Source: JALORV01 sp963712485 (GTDB taxonomy: Bacteria > Pseudomonadota > Gammaproteobacteria > Burkholderiales > Burkholderiaceae_F). From it: a stretch of DNA of 64,000 nucleotides. A program made the position numbers and the translations under genes. Under the pieces are notes generated by a model that saw only the letters and a program-made list of their open reading frames with translations, made no database searches and was not told the origin of the DNA. The stretch covers positions 168,224 to 232,223 of the forward strand of contig CAVQID010000043.1 in NCBI GenBank assembly GCA_963712485.1, given 5' to 3'. How positions within the stretch are numbered: position 1 is the first letter of the stretch; each line of letters opens with the position of its first letter. Below, piece by piece: positions 1 to 8,133 of this stretch.

Positions 1-1014
1 GCCGCCTCGGGGGTGCTGAACGTCGCCTCGATCGGCAGCGTGTTCGGGCAGTCGCCGTACAAGCCGTACGCGCGGCTCTCGGGCCTGCTGTGCCTGGCGC
101 TGCTGGCCGGCGGCCTGATGGTGCTGATGCTCGATCTCGGCCGCCCGGAGCGGATCGTGGTGGCGGCCACGCACTACAACCTGACGTCCGTCTTTGCGTG
201 GAACGTGTTCCTGTATTCGGGCATGTTCGCGGTCGTCGTCGTGTACCTGTGGATGCTGATGGAAAAGCGCATGAACCGCTGGTCGCGCCCCGCGGGCATC
301 GCGGTCCTGGTGTGGCGCTTCGTGCTGACGACCGGTACCGGCATGATCTTCGCCTTCCTCGTGGCGCGCCAGGCGTATGCATCGGCGTTGTTGCCGCCGC
401 TTTTCATCGCGATGTCGCTGGCGTGGGGCATGGCGGTCTTCCTGCTGGCGCAGGCGGCGGTCGATGCCTGGCGCAACAACGTGTCGCTGGGCCAGGCAGC
501 GCCTGAACTGCTGCGCCGCATGGGCAACCTGCTCGGCGTGCTCATCGCCCTCGTGCTGTATCTGACTGTCGTGTATCACCTGACCAACCTGTACTTCGCA
601 CGACAGGTCGCGTTCGAACGTTTCATCCTGCTCGATGGCGGGATCTATCCGTGGCTGTTCTGGCTCGGCGTCGTGCTGATTGGAAGCGTCGTGCCGATGC
701 TCCTGCTCTGGCGGCCCGGCGGCGGCACGCCGCGCGCAGTGCTCGTCGCATCTGTCTGCGTGGTCGTCGGGGCGTTCGCACATCTGGTCGTGTTCATCAT
801 CGGCGGGCAGGCCTTTCCGCTGGAGATCTTTCCCGGTTACGAGGTGACGAGCAGCTTCCGGGACGGCGCGATCGCCTCCTATGCGCCGAGCGCTCCTGAA
901 GTGCTGCTCGGCCTGGGCGGCGTGGCGGCCGCATTCCTCATCACGGTGATCGGGGTGCAGGTGTTCGACGTGACGCCGGATCGCGCGGCCCCGGCCGTTG
1001 CCGGGGCCGAGTAG
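1..1014 (+). CDS. dsrP: DsrP, NrfD-like membrane subunit of the DsrMKJOP complex (5' partial)
   Basis: Integral membrane protein whose reading frame is open from base 1, so the N-terminus lies outside the window. About nine hydrophobic segments alternate with short charged loops, and an early loop carries LDLGRPER, a typical NrfD/PsrC-family motif. In sulfur oxidisers DsrP is part of DsrMKJOP, which links the cytoplasmic DsrC/DsrAB cycle to the quinone pool. The assignment as DsrP rather than another NrfD rests on the next two genes, which follow the dsrP-dsrN-dsrR order known from Allochromatium vinosum. It stops 12 bases before dsrN. The visible 337 residues fit a family of roughly 400. Confidence 0.85.
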   Translation, partial: AASGVLNVASIGSVFGQSPYKPYARLSGLLCLALLAGGLMVLMLDLGRPERIVVAATHYNLTSVFAWNVFLYSGMFAVVVVYLWMLMEKRMNRWSRPAGIAVLVWRFVLTTGTGMIFAFLVARQAYASALLPPLFIAMSLAWGMAVFLLAQAAVDAWRNNVSLGQAAPELLRRMGNLLGVLIALVLYLTVVYHLTNLYFARQVAFERFILLDGGIYPWLFWLGVVLIGSVVPMLLLWRPGGGTPRAVLVASVCVVVGAFAHLVVFIIGGQAFPLEIFPGYEVTSSFRDGAIASYAPSAPEVLLGLGGVAAAFLITVIGVQVFDVTPDRAAPAVAGAE

Positions 1015-1026
1015 AGGCAGCAGCGC

Positions 1027-2457
1027 ATGGTCCGCCTGCTGATCTCGGCCGCACACAAGTCGTCGGGCAAGACGACGATCGCCATCGGGCTGGCGGCGGC
1101 GCTGCGCGAACGTGGCCTTGCGGTACAGCCGTTCAAGAAGGGCCCGGACTACATCGATCCGCTGTGGCTCGGTGCCGCTGCGGGCCGCGACTGCCGCAAC
1201 CTGGACATGTACCTGTCGTCGCCGGACGAGATCGAAGCATCGTTCCGTGGGGCGTGCGCCGGTGCAGATGTGGCGCTGGTCGAGGGCAACAAGGGCCTGT
1301 ACGACGGGGTTGCGCTCGATGGCAGCAACAGCAATGCGGCGCTGGCCGCCCGCCTCGATCTGTCGGTCGTGCTGGTGCTCGACACGCGCGGCATGACGCG
1401 CGGCATCGCGCCGCTGCTGCTGGGCTACCAGTCGTTCGATCCGGCGATCCGTATCGTCGGCGTGGTCCTCAACCGCGTCGGCGGCAAGCGCCATGAATCG
1501 AAATTGCGGGCGGCCATCGAGCATTACACCGATGTCCCGGTGCTCGGTGCCGTGCACGAAGATCGCTCGCTGAACATTGAGGAGCGCCATCTTGGACTTA
1601 TTCCGGCGACCGAAAGTGCGCGGGCCGACGAGCAGGTTCGGCGCCTGTCGCAGGTGGTAGCTGCGGCCGTCGACCTCGACGCACTGCTTGCGCGCTGTAA
1701 CGTTTCCGGTGTGCCGCTGCGGTCGGATCCGGCGGGTGGCGCGGCAACCACGTCGACACGCGCTTCTTCGGGCGCTCGCCTGCGCATCGGCATCGCGCGC
1801 GATCGCGCGTTCGGTTTCTACTACGCGGACGATCTGGATGCGCTGCGGAGCGCCGGGGCCGAGCTGGTCTTCTTCGATGCCCTGACGGACACGCGGCTGC
1901 CTGCCGTCGATGCGCTCTTCATCGGCGGTGGCTTTCCCGAGGTGCTGGCGGCGGAACTGGCGGCCAATCGCGCGATGCTGGCGTCGATCCGCACGGCGGT
2001 TGATCGCGGACTGCCGACTTATGCTGAGTGCGGCGGCCTGATGCTGCTGGCACGGTCGATCGTCTGGAACAATGTGTCGTATCCGATGGCCGGAGCAATC
2101 GCGGCCGACGTCGTCATGTGCGAGCGCCCCGTCGGGCGGGGCTATGTTCATCTGGCCGAGACCGCCGAGATGCCGTGGCCACGGCGCGCGGCATCGGTCA
2201 TCAGGGCACACGAGTTTCATCACTCCAGGCTGGTCAACGCCGACCCGGCGCTGCGCTTTGCGTACCGCGTCGAGCGCGGACATGGCGTGGACGGCCATCA
2301 CGACGGCATCGTCTATCGCAATACGCTCGCGTCCTATGCGCACCTGCGCGGCACCGGCGGCAACGACTGGCCCGCGCGTTTCGTCGACTTCGCGCGCACG
2401 GTGCGGGCTGCGGCGGCGCCGGAGGAGATGATCAGAGCCGAGGGCGGTACCCGATGA
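1027..2457 (+). CDS. dsrN: DsrN, cobyrinate a,c-diamide synthase-like siroheme amidase
   Basis: A 476-residue CobB/CbiA-family protein. The N-terminal ATP-binding half has a P-loop-like SSGKTT near residue 15. The C-terminal half is a class I glutamine amidotransferase fold with YAECGGLMLLA carrying the nucleophilic Cys and a later AHEFHHS carrying the His. In dsr operons this family (DsrN) amidates siroheme to the siroheme amide of DsrAB. No cobalamin genes are nearby, which favours DsrN over cobyrinate synthase. It follows dsrP by 12 bases and its TGA overlaps the dsrR ATG (ATGA), so translation is probably coupled. Confidence 0.85.
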   Translation: MVRLLISAAHKSSGKTTIAIGLAAALRERGLAVQPFKKGPDYIDPLWLGAAAGRDCRNLDMYLSSPDEIEASFRGACAGADVALVEGNKGLYDGVALDGSNSNAALAARLDLSVVLVLDTRGMTRGIAPLLLGYQSFDPAIRIVGVVLNRVGGKRHESKLRAAIEHYTDVPVLGAVHEDRSLNIEERHLGLIPATESARADEQVRRLSQVVAAAVDLDALLARCNVSGVPLRSDPAGGAATTSTRASSGARLRIGIARDRAFGFYYADDLDALRSAGAELVFFDALTDTRLPAVDALFIGGGFPEVLAAELAANRAMLASIRTAVDRGLPTYAECGGLMLLARSIVWNNVSYPMAGAIAADVVMCERPVGRGYVHLAETAEMPWPRRAASVIRAHEFHHSRLVNADPALRFAYRVERGHGVDGHHDGIVYRNTLASYAHLRGTGGNDWPARFVDFARTVRAAAAPEEMIRAEGGTR

Positions 2458-2771
2458 TTGAGATCACGCCGGCGGCGGCCGAACGCATCCGGCTCGCGCT
2501 GAGCGGAACGACAGAGCAACGCCTCGCGCTGCGCGTGGCGGCCCGCCGCGACGGCAACGGACAGGTCGAATACGGCATGGGGCTTGACGAGCGTCGTGAG
2601 CAGGACGAGGAAGTGGTCACCGCAACTGGCATTACGCTGCTGGTATCGCCGCCATCGCTCGAAGCCATCAGCGAGACGGTCATCGACTTCGTCGAGATCG
2701 AACCAGGGGAGCACCGGTTTGTCTTCTACCGGCGCGGAGACATTCCGCTGGAACCGGACGGCACGGCGTGA
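2454..2771 (+). CDS. dsrR: DsrR, A-type (IscA-like) protein of the dsr operon
   Basis: A 105-residue protein starting MIEITPAAAERIR, the usual opening of A-type scaffold (IscA/HesB) proteins, and ending in FVEIEPGEHRFVFYRRGD. The three cysteines that bind Fe-S clusters in true IscA are absent. That matches published descriptions of DsrR as an IscA-like protein that does not carry a cluster and acts in regulation or maturation of dsr expression. The ATG overlaps the dsrN stop, which fixes the start. A longer reading in another frame from 2584 belongs to the next gene's upstream region. Confidence 0.75.
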   Translation: MIEITPAAAERIRLALSGTTEQRLALRVAARRDGNGQVEYGMGLDERREQDEEVVTATGITLLVSPPSLEAISETVIDFVEIEPGEHRFVFYRRGDIPLEPDGTA

Positions 2772-2826
2772 ATCCCGCGGCGCAGACGCGGCTTCGACTA
2801 GAACGCAAGAGGGGGGGAAGCGAGCA

Positions 2827-4023
2827 ATGGAGACATCGGTGAACCCGGCGACGATCGTCGTCATCGGCGGCTTTGCGCTGGCGTTCGTGTTTGGCTTTCT
2901 TGCCAATCGCGCGAACTTCTGCACGATGGGAGCAATTTCCGACGTGTTCAACATGGGTCACTGGGGCCGCATGCGCATGTGGCTGCTCGCAATCGCGGTG
3001 GCTATCGTCGGCGCGAGCCTGTTGCACGGTCTTGGCCTGGTCGACATCGGCAAGTCGATCTACCCGCGGCCGCGCCTGGCATGGCTGTCGGCGATCGTCG
3101 GCGGGCTGCTGTTCGGCGTCGGCATGACGCTCGCCGGCGGCTGTGCCAACAAGAACCTGTTGCGGATCGGCGCCGGCAGTATCCGGTCCGTCGTCGTATT
3201 CGTCTTTCTCGGCGTCGCCGCCTACATGACGATCAAGGGCCTGTTCGGACAGTGGCGCGCGAGCTACATCGATCGCTTCACGATTGACCTGGCGGCCTAC
3301 GGTCTCACCGGACAGGACCTGCCGACCCTGGTTGCAAAGGCGACCGGCATCTCAGCCAAGGCCGCGCTCGGTGTGGTCGCAACGCTGATTGCGGGCGGAT
3401 TGGCGGTGTTCGTCTTCATGGATGCCCGCTTTCGCGCCAACCGGACACAGGTCGTGACCGGTGTGATGATCGGACTCGTTGTCACCGCCGGCTGGTACCT
3501 CAGTGGCCACCTGGGGTACGTCGAGAGCCCGGAACTGGAGATGGTGTTCGTTGGCACCAATACGCGAGCAGCGGAGTCGCTGAGCTTCGTGGCGCCGATC
3601 GCCTACACGATCGAGCTGCTGATGCTATGGACCGACAAGTCGTTGCATCTCACGTTCGGGATCGCGTCTGCGCTCGGGGTTATCTTCGGGTCGATGGCCT
3701 GGGCACTCGCGACCCGGCAGTTCCGTCTCGAAGGTTTCGCCTCGGCGACGGACACGCGCAATCACATCGTGGGCTCCATCCTGATGGGCTTCGGCGGGGT
3801 GACGGCACTGGGTTGCACGATCGGCCAGGGCATCACCGGTGTTTCGACGCTTGCCCTCGGCTCGCTGCTGGCGATTGCGTCGATCGTCGCCGGATCTGTG
3901 GCGACGATGAAGTACATGGTATGGCGCGAGGATCGCGCTGAGCCCGGCCCCAAGGCGGTCGACCCGGGCTTCGGGGCCGCAACTCAAGGCTCGGCTCACT
4001 TTGAACATAGGGAGGTCAACTGA
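2827..4023 (+). CDS. YeeE/YedE family sulfur-compound transporter
   Basis: A 398-residue membrane protein with about ten hydrophobic segments. It has the Cys-containing signatures of the YeeE/YedE (TsuA, PmpAB) family: NFCTMGAISD near residue 31, GGCANKNLLRIGAGS near 120 and GCTIGQGITG near 340. TsuA members import thiosulfate through conserved cysteines, so import of thiosulfate or another reduced sulfur compound is the likely role. The start is the ATG at 2827, preceded by a purine-rich gggggaagcgagca. A longer frame from 2584 overlaps dsrR and has no family similarity. It sits 55 bases after dsrR and 2 bases before a DsrE-like gene, probably in one transcript. Confidence 0.85.
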   Translation: METSVNPATIVVIGGFALAFVFGFLANRANFCTMGAISDVFNMGHWGRMRMWLLAIAVAIVGASLLHGLGLVDIGKSIYPRPRLAWLSAIVGGLLFGVGMTLAGGCANKNLLRIGAGSIRSVVVFVFLGVAAYMTIKGLFGQWRASYIDRFTIDLAAYGLTGQDLPTLVAKATGISAKAALGVVATLIAGGLAVFVFMDARFRANRTQVVTGVMIGLVVTAGWYLSGHLGYVESPELEMVFVGTNTRAAESLSFVAPIAYTIELLMLWTDKSLHLTFGIASALGVIFGSMAWALATRQFRLEGFASATDTRNHIVGSILMGFGGVTALGCTIGQGITGVSTLALGSLLAIASIVAGSVATMKYMVWREDRAEPGPKAVDPGFGAATQGSAHFEHREVN

Positions 4024-4025
4024 TC

Positions 4026-4454
4026 ATGAAACGTCTATTCGCGTTCCTTGCAGCACTGGCATTCGGCGCCCTCGTCAACGGCCAGGCAGCCGCTCAAGCG
4101 GCATCGGCCGGCAAGGAGCGAGTGATAGTCCAGGTCAGCACGCCCGAGCAGCGGATCTGGAACCAGGCGATGAACTATGTCGAGAATCTGCAGGACCTCT
4201 ACGGCAAGGACAACGTCGAAATCGAGATCGTCGCCCTCGGCTGGGGTATCGGCATGCTGAAGTTCGACTCGCCGCTGGCGACGCGCGTCGCTGATGCGAT
4301 GAAGCGCGGCGCGAAACTGGAGGCCTGCGAAGTGACAATGGGCCGGCAGAAGCTCACCAGGCAGGACATGCTTCCCGACATCGGCTACGTGAAGGCCGGC
4401 CTCGGACAGATCATCAAGCGCCAGAAGGAGGGCTGGTCGTACATCAGCGGTTGA
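4026..4454 (+). CDS. Exported DsrE/DsrF-like protein
   Basis: A 142-residue protein with a clear Sec signal (MKRLFAFLAALAFGALVNG, cleavage probably near AQA-AS) and a mature DsrE/F-like domain. It contains KLEACEVTMGRQKL, where the single Cys sits at the position often conserved in this superfamily. Cytoplasmic DsrE proteins carry persulfides to DsrC or TusE; this one is predicted periplasmic, so its partner is unknown. A GGGAGG ribosome site lies 9-14 bases before the ATG. It directly follows the YeeE/YedE transporter, suggesting periplasmic sulfur binding or delivery. The function is inferred from fold and location only. Confidence 0.7.
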   Translation: MKRLFAFLAALAFGALVNGQAAAQAASAGKERVIVQVSTPEQRIWNQAMNYVENLQDLYGKDNVEIEIVALGWGIGMLKFDSPLATRVADAMKRGAKLEACEVTMGRQKLTRQDMLPDIGYVKAGLGQIIKRQKEGWSYISG

Positions 4455-4468
4455 GGCGCCGGCCCGCG

Positions 4469-5140
4469 TCAGGGCTCCGGCATCCCGAGCGCCTTGCGGT
4501 TCTGCACCGCGAACACCGCGGCCTCGACGCGCGAGCTCAGACCCAGCTTGGCGAGAATATGGCGAACATGCAGCTTGACGGTGTCATTGCTGATACCGAC
4601 GGTCCGCGCGATCGCCTTGTTACTCAGGCCGGCGGCCACGTAACTGAGGATCTGGCGCTCGCGGCCGGTCAATTGTTTGGCCAGGCTGGCGGCGCTGCCC
4701 GGTTCTTCACCGGATTGCAGGATAGTCGCCAGCTTGCCTGAAATGGCCGGCGCAACCACCAGTTCGCCGCGCGCGGTGCGACGGATCGCGTCGATCACTT
4801 CGGCCGGCTCCATGTCCTTCAACAGGTAGCCGCGCACGCCGAGGCGAAGAGCCGCAGCAAGGTCCTCGGCGGCCTCGCTCATTGTCAGCACGACCACCGG
4901 CGTATCGGTGCCCTGATCGCGCAGCTGCTTCAGCAGAGTGATGCCGTCGGTGGGGCCCATCCGCAAGTCGAGTATCAGCAGGTCGGGATGGTGCTCCTGC
5001 AACAGCCCCAGCGCCTCGTCGGCGCGCCCGGTGGTCGCCATGACCTGCATCCCGGCGCCGCGCGACAGAAGATCGGCGAGCCCCTGCCGGACCAGCGCAT
5101 GGTCGTCGACGAGGACCAACTTGATCGGCGGCACGCTCAA
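4469..5140 (-). CDS. NarL/FixJ-type response regulator
   Basis: A 223-residue response regulator. The receiver domain (about residues 5-122) has the acidic pair D12-D13, the probable phospho-acceptor D58 (LLILDLRMG) and the conserved Lys in YLLKD. A LuxR-type HTH (about 150-215) reads LTGRERQILSYVAAGLSNK. The start is a TTG at 5140 preceded by GAGGGGG; the GTG two codons later is an alternative. It lies immediately downstream of its probable kinase on the same strand. Its sites are unknown, but CACCCAT-like half-sites occur upstream of the kinase, near soeA, sat and an S24-like gene. Confidence 0.9.
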   Translation of the reverse strand: MSVPPIKLVLVDDHALVRQGLADLLSRGAGMQVMATTGRADEALGLLQEHHPDLLILDLRMGPTDGITLLKQLRDQGTDTPVVVLTMSEAAEDLAAALRLGVRGYLLKDMEPAEVIDAIRRTARGELVVAPAISGKLATILQSGEEPGSAASLAKQLTGRERQILSYVAAGLSNKAIARTVGISNDTVKLHVRHILAKLGLSSRVEAAVFAVQNRKALGMPEP

Positions 5141-6314
5141 GGAGAACCCCCTCTGACGGATTGTCGATCGTCAGCGTGATGCGCGTGCCACCCTCGGCCC
5201 GGGCGCTGATTTGCAGGCGGCCGCCAGCACGTCCCGCGCGCTCTCTCATGATCTGCAGTCCGTGATGGCCCGCTTCGGTCAGCCGCCCGGCACAGCGGGG
5301 GTCCAGCGCTTCGTCGCTCGGCCCGCAGCCGTCGTCCTCCACGATCAGGCGCAGGTCGTCACCGGCTCGATCGATCAGGATCCGGGCGCTGTGCGCTCCG
5401 GAGTGGTGGCCAATGTTCGCCAGCGCTTCCTGCACGATGTAGAACACCTGCAGCTGCCGCTCCGCGCTCAGGCCGACGTCCTCAACCCGGCACTCGAACG
5501 CCAGATCGATCGCGGTCCGGCTGCGGAACGCCACCGCGAGTTCGGAAAGAGAAGTTACGAGACCGCGGGAATCCATGCCGGCGCGGTACATCGAGATCAT
5601 CTCGCGCAGTCTCCCGTGGGCGCTGCGCAGTTCGTCGCTCGCGTCGGTCCAGTAGTTGAGGGCGGCACCAGTCTGGTTAAGCTGCATCGCATCGTGCAGC
5701 AACGACATCCGCATCCGGACGAACGTCAGTGACTGCGCCAGCGCGTCGTGAATGTCGGCGGCCATCGACTGGCGCTCGGCGGCGACGCGGGCCTGCAGGT
5801 TTTCACGGGCCAGCCGTTCGTTTTCCAGCGCGAGTCCGAGCAATTGGCCGAACGGCCGCAGCAGGTGGGTGATGCCCGCCGGCGGATCGCGTCCCTCAGA
5901 AAAGAACAGGTTGAGCACGCCGATCGGCCGATCGCGGTGATCCAGCGGCACGGCAACCGCGCGTCCTTTCTCCGCTCCGAACGGATCTCCGGAATGAAGA
6001 ATCTCGCAGCCAAGGTGCGGCGTCGCCTGCCGTGTCAGCGCGCTCTGCAGCGCGGCGCCGCACATGCCGCAGTCGGCGGGCATGATCGCGTCGCGCTGGC
6101 AGACTTCGCTGGGCAGGCCGACCGAGGCGACGAGGCGGAGCTTCTGGCTGTCTGCCGTCGGCGCGCGGATCGCCCCCGCGCGTGCGCCCGTCAGCCGCAC
6201 GACGAGACCGAGGAAGTCGCCGAGTACCGAGTCTCGCGGCACGTCGACATACGAACTGGTCGGCTCGCGGCGATCGGAAGGTCTCTCGGTCAGGCCGTGC
6301 GCGTCGGTTTTCAC
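5137..6314 (-). CDS. NarX-like soluble sensor histidine kinase with Cys-containing GAF domain
   Basis: Cytoplasmic kinase without membrane segments. A GAF-like domain (about residues 28-165) contains C72, C82, C85 and C103. It is followed by a helical linker, a HisKA_3 domain with phospho-acceptor H189 in DIHDALAQSL, and a HATPase_c domain with VEDDGCG and HHGLQIMRERA. As read, the frame stays open to 4707 through the regulator gene. Adding one base to the run of five C at 5147-5151 would create a TGA ending at 5137, overlapping the regulator start, so a homopolymer error is likely. The start is GTG at 6314. It probably senses a redox or sulfur signal for the flanking dsr and soe genes. Confidence 0.85.
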
Positions 6315-6379
6315 AGGGCTGGACCACGGGGACGTGTCTGCAACTCACCCATACTATTCGAATTGCCCCGACCGCGCGC

Positions 6380-7339
6380 TCAGGCCACGGCCTGGTAATA
6401 CAGGTTCTGCGGATGATTCGCCTGGGCGAAGAAGAACCAGCGCTCCGCCAGGAGTCCGACGTACTGAAACCCGAAGGCCGCCGCGAGCCACGCCGGCGAC
6501 ATCGATGCGAGCCCGGCCGCGACCAGTACAGCCGGGACCGGGAACACCAGCAGCAGGAACAACCATTTCACGGACCGCAGGAAGGTGCGCGTGCGTCCGT
6601 GGAAGAACTCGCGCGTGTTGAACGCGCCGCCCATCATGCCCTGCGCCTTCTGGACGATGCGCGGATGCTTGATGCCGATCGCCGTCTGCAGCGTCGAGCG
6701 CGGCTTCAGGCGCGCGTTGCGGACCAGCGAAGCCACGCGCCCCACCAGCGCGGCGGCGGTCAGCGCCAGCGCAAAGGTTCCGAAGAAGAGCGTCAATCCC
6801 GGCTCGACCGCGGCGGCATACGCTGTCGCCAGCGTGAAGCCGGAGGCGCAGCCGAGCAGGAAATAATTGACGACGGTCAGCGGGCTGGCCCACTCCTGCA
6901 GGAACTTCAGGCAGGCATAGATCATCCCGGTGCAGACGAAGAGTGCGAGGGACAGCACCGAGGTCGCGGCGCCGATCGCAAGCGTCGAGAGCGGCAGTTC
7001 CATTGAGAGCACACCGGTCAGCCAGTGCGCGGCGCCGTAGGCGACCACGCCGGTGACGAAGGCCGGCAGTACGATGATCTCGCGTGACAGCCAGGATGTG
7101 CGCCAGCGTGACGCTGCACGCCAGCCGCGCTCCGGGCGACCGAGGTGGAAGATCGACGCGATCAGTCCAAGCACCATCAGCACACAGACGATCACGGCAC
7201 CGCCGACATAAAAGGCCGCGCCGGGGCGATCGAGCCAGCCGAAGCGCGCTCCGACCTCGACGCAGTAAAGCGCAAGAAACAGTCCCTGGCCGGCGCCGAT
7301 CAATGTCGTCAGGAAGATCACGGAAAAGGCCGGGTGCAT
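6380..7339 (-). CDS. soeC: SoeC, DmsC-family membrane anchor of sulfite dehydrogenase
   Basis: A 319-residue protein with about eight hydrophobic helices, of the DmsC/NrfD-like anchor family; IFHLGRPERGWRA after the third helix is characteristic. It would anchor SoeAB to the inner membrane and pass electrons to the quinone pool. It is the last gene of a soeA-soeB-soeC order on the minus strand, 34 bases after soeB. DMSO reductase anchors have the same fold. The sulfite assignment depends on the catalytic subunit and on the surrounding sulfite-producing pathways. Confidence 0.8.
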   Translation of the reverse strand: MHPAFSVIFLTTLIGAGQGLFLALYCVEVGARFGWLDRPGAAFYVGGAVIVCVLMVLGLIASIFHLGRPERGWRAASRWRTSWLSREIIVLPAFVTGVVAYGAAHWLTGVLSMELPLSTLAIGAATSVLSLALFVCTGMIYACLKFLQEWASPLTVVNYFLLGCASGFTLATAYAAAVEPGLTLFFGTFALALTAAALVGRVASLVRNARLKPRSTLQTAIGIKHPRIVQKAQGMMGGAFNTREFFHGRTRTFLRSVKWLFLLLVFPVPAVLVAAGLASMSPAWLAAAFGFQYVGLLAERWFFFAQANHPQNLYYQAVA

Positions 7340-7373
7340 CGTCAGGTCGTGCTTCGAAGTTTTCGCATTGCAA

Positions 7374-8105
7374 TTACCACGACGTCACATCGTCCAGTGC
7401 CGGGTCCTTCAGCGGCGGCTTCGGCAGCCGGCCGTCGATCTTCAGCGGGTTGTCGGCGCGGATCAGTTCGTCCTCCTCGATCGTCATTTCAGTTCGGCGT
7501 CGCGGCAGGTAGTGGTTGGCCGGCTGCGTACCCCACTCCGGCATCAGCGGGTAGCCGCCGCGTTCGCGGATCGCCTGCGAAGCCTCGGACTCCGGATCGT
7601 GGATGTCGCCGAACAGGCGCGCGCTGGTGGGGCAGGCCAGCACGCACGCTGGGCGACGCTCGGCCAGCGGCAGCGCGGTGTCGTAGATGCGGTCGACGCA
7701 CAGCGTGCACTTCTTCATCACCTTCTGGCGCTCGTCGATCTCGCGCGCGCCGTAGGGACAGGCCCACGAGCAGTACTTGCAGCCGATGCACTTGTCGTAG
7801 TCGACCAGCACGATGCCGTCTTCCGGCCGCTTGTAGCTGGCCCCGGTAGGACAGACCGGCACGCACGGCGGTTCTTCGCAATGCAGGCAGGACTTCGGGA
7901 AGTGCACGGTCTGCGTATTCGGAAACTCGCCGACCTCGAAGGTCTGCACCCGGTTGAAGAAGGTGCCAGTCGGGTCGGCGTCGTACGGCCGCTGGTCGGA
8001 GAGCGTTCCGGCGTTGCCCGAGGTGTTCCATTCCTTGCAGCTCGTCACGCAGGCATGGCAGCCGACGCAGACGTTCAGGTCGATGACCAGCGCAAGCTGC
8101 GTCAT
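7374..8105 (-). CDS. soeB: SoeB, [4Fe-4S] ferredoxin subunit of sulfite dehydrogenase
   Basis: A 243-residue DmsB/NrfC-like protein with four cysteine clusters: CVGCHACVTSCKEWN near residue 13, CLHCEEPPCVPVCPTGA near 73, CIGCKYCSWACPYGA near 107, and CTLCVDRIYD followed later by ACVLACPTSA. Four [4Fe-4S] clusters are expected, forming a wire from the molybdenum subunit to the SoeC anchor. There is no signal peptide, consistent with a cytoplasmic-facing enzyme. It starts 28 bases downstream of the soeA stop. Confidence 0.87.
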   Translation of the reverse strand: MTQLALVIDLNVCVGCHACVTSCKEWNTSGNAGTLSDQRPYDADPTGTFFNRVQTFEVGEFPNTQTVHFPKSCLHCEEPPCVPVCPTGASYKRPEDGIVLVDYDKCIGCKYCSWACPYGAREIDERQKVMKKCTLCVDRIYDTALPLAERRPACVLACPTSARLFGDIHDPESEASQAIRERGGYPLMPEWGTQPANHYLPRRRTEMTIEEDELIRADNPLKIDGRLPKPPLKDPALDDVTSW

Positions 8106-8133
8106 CGCGAGCGCTCCAGGGACCCGGGCCGTG

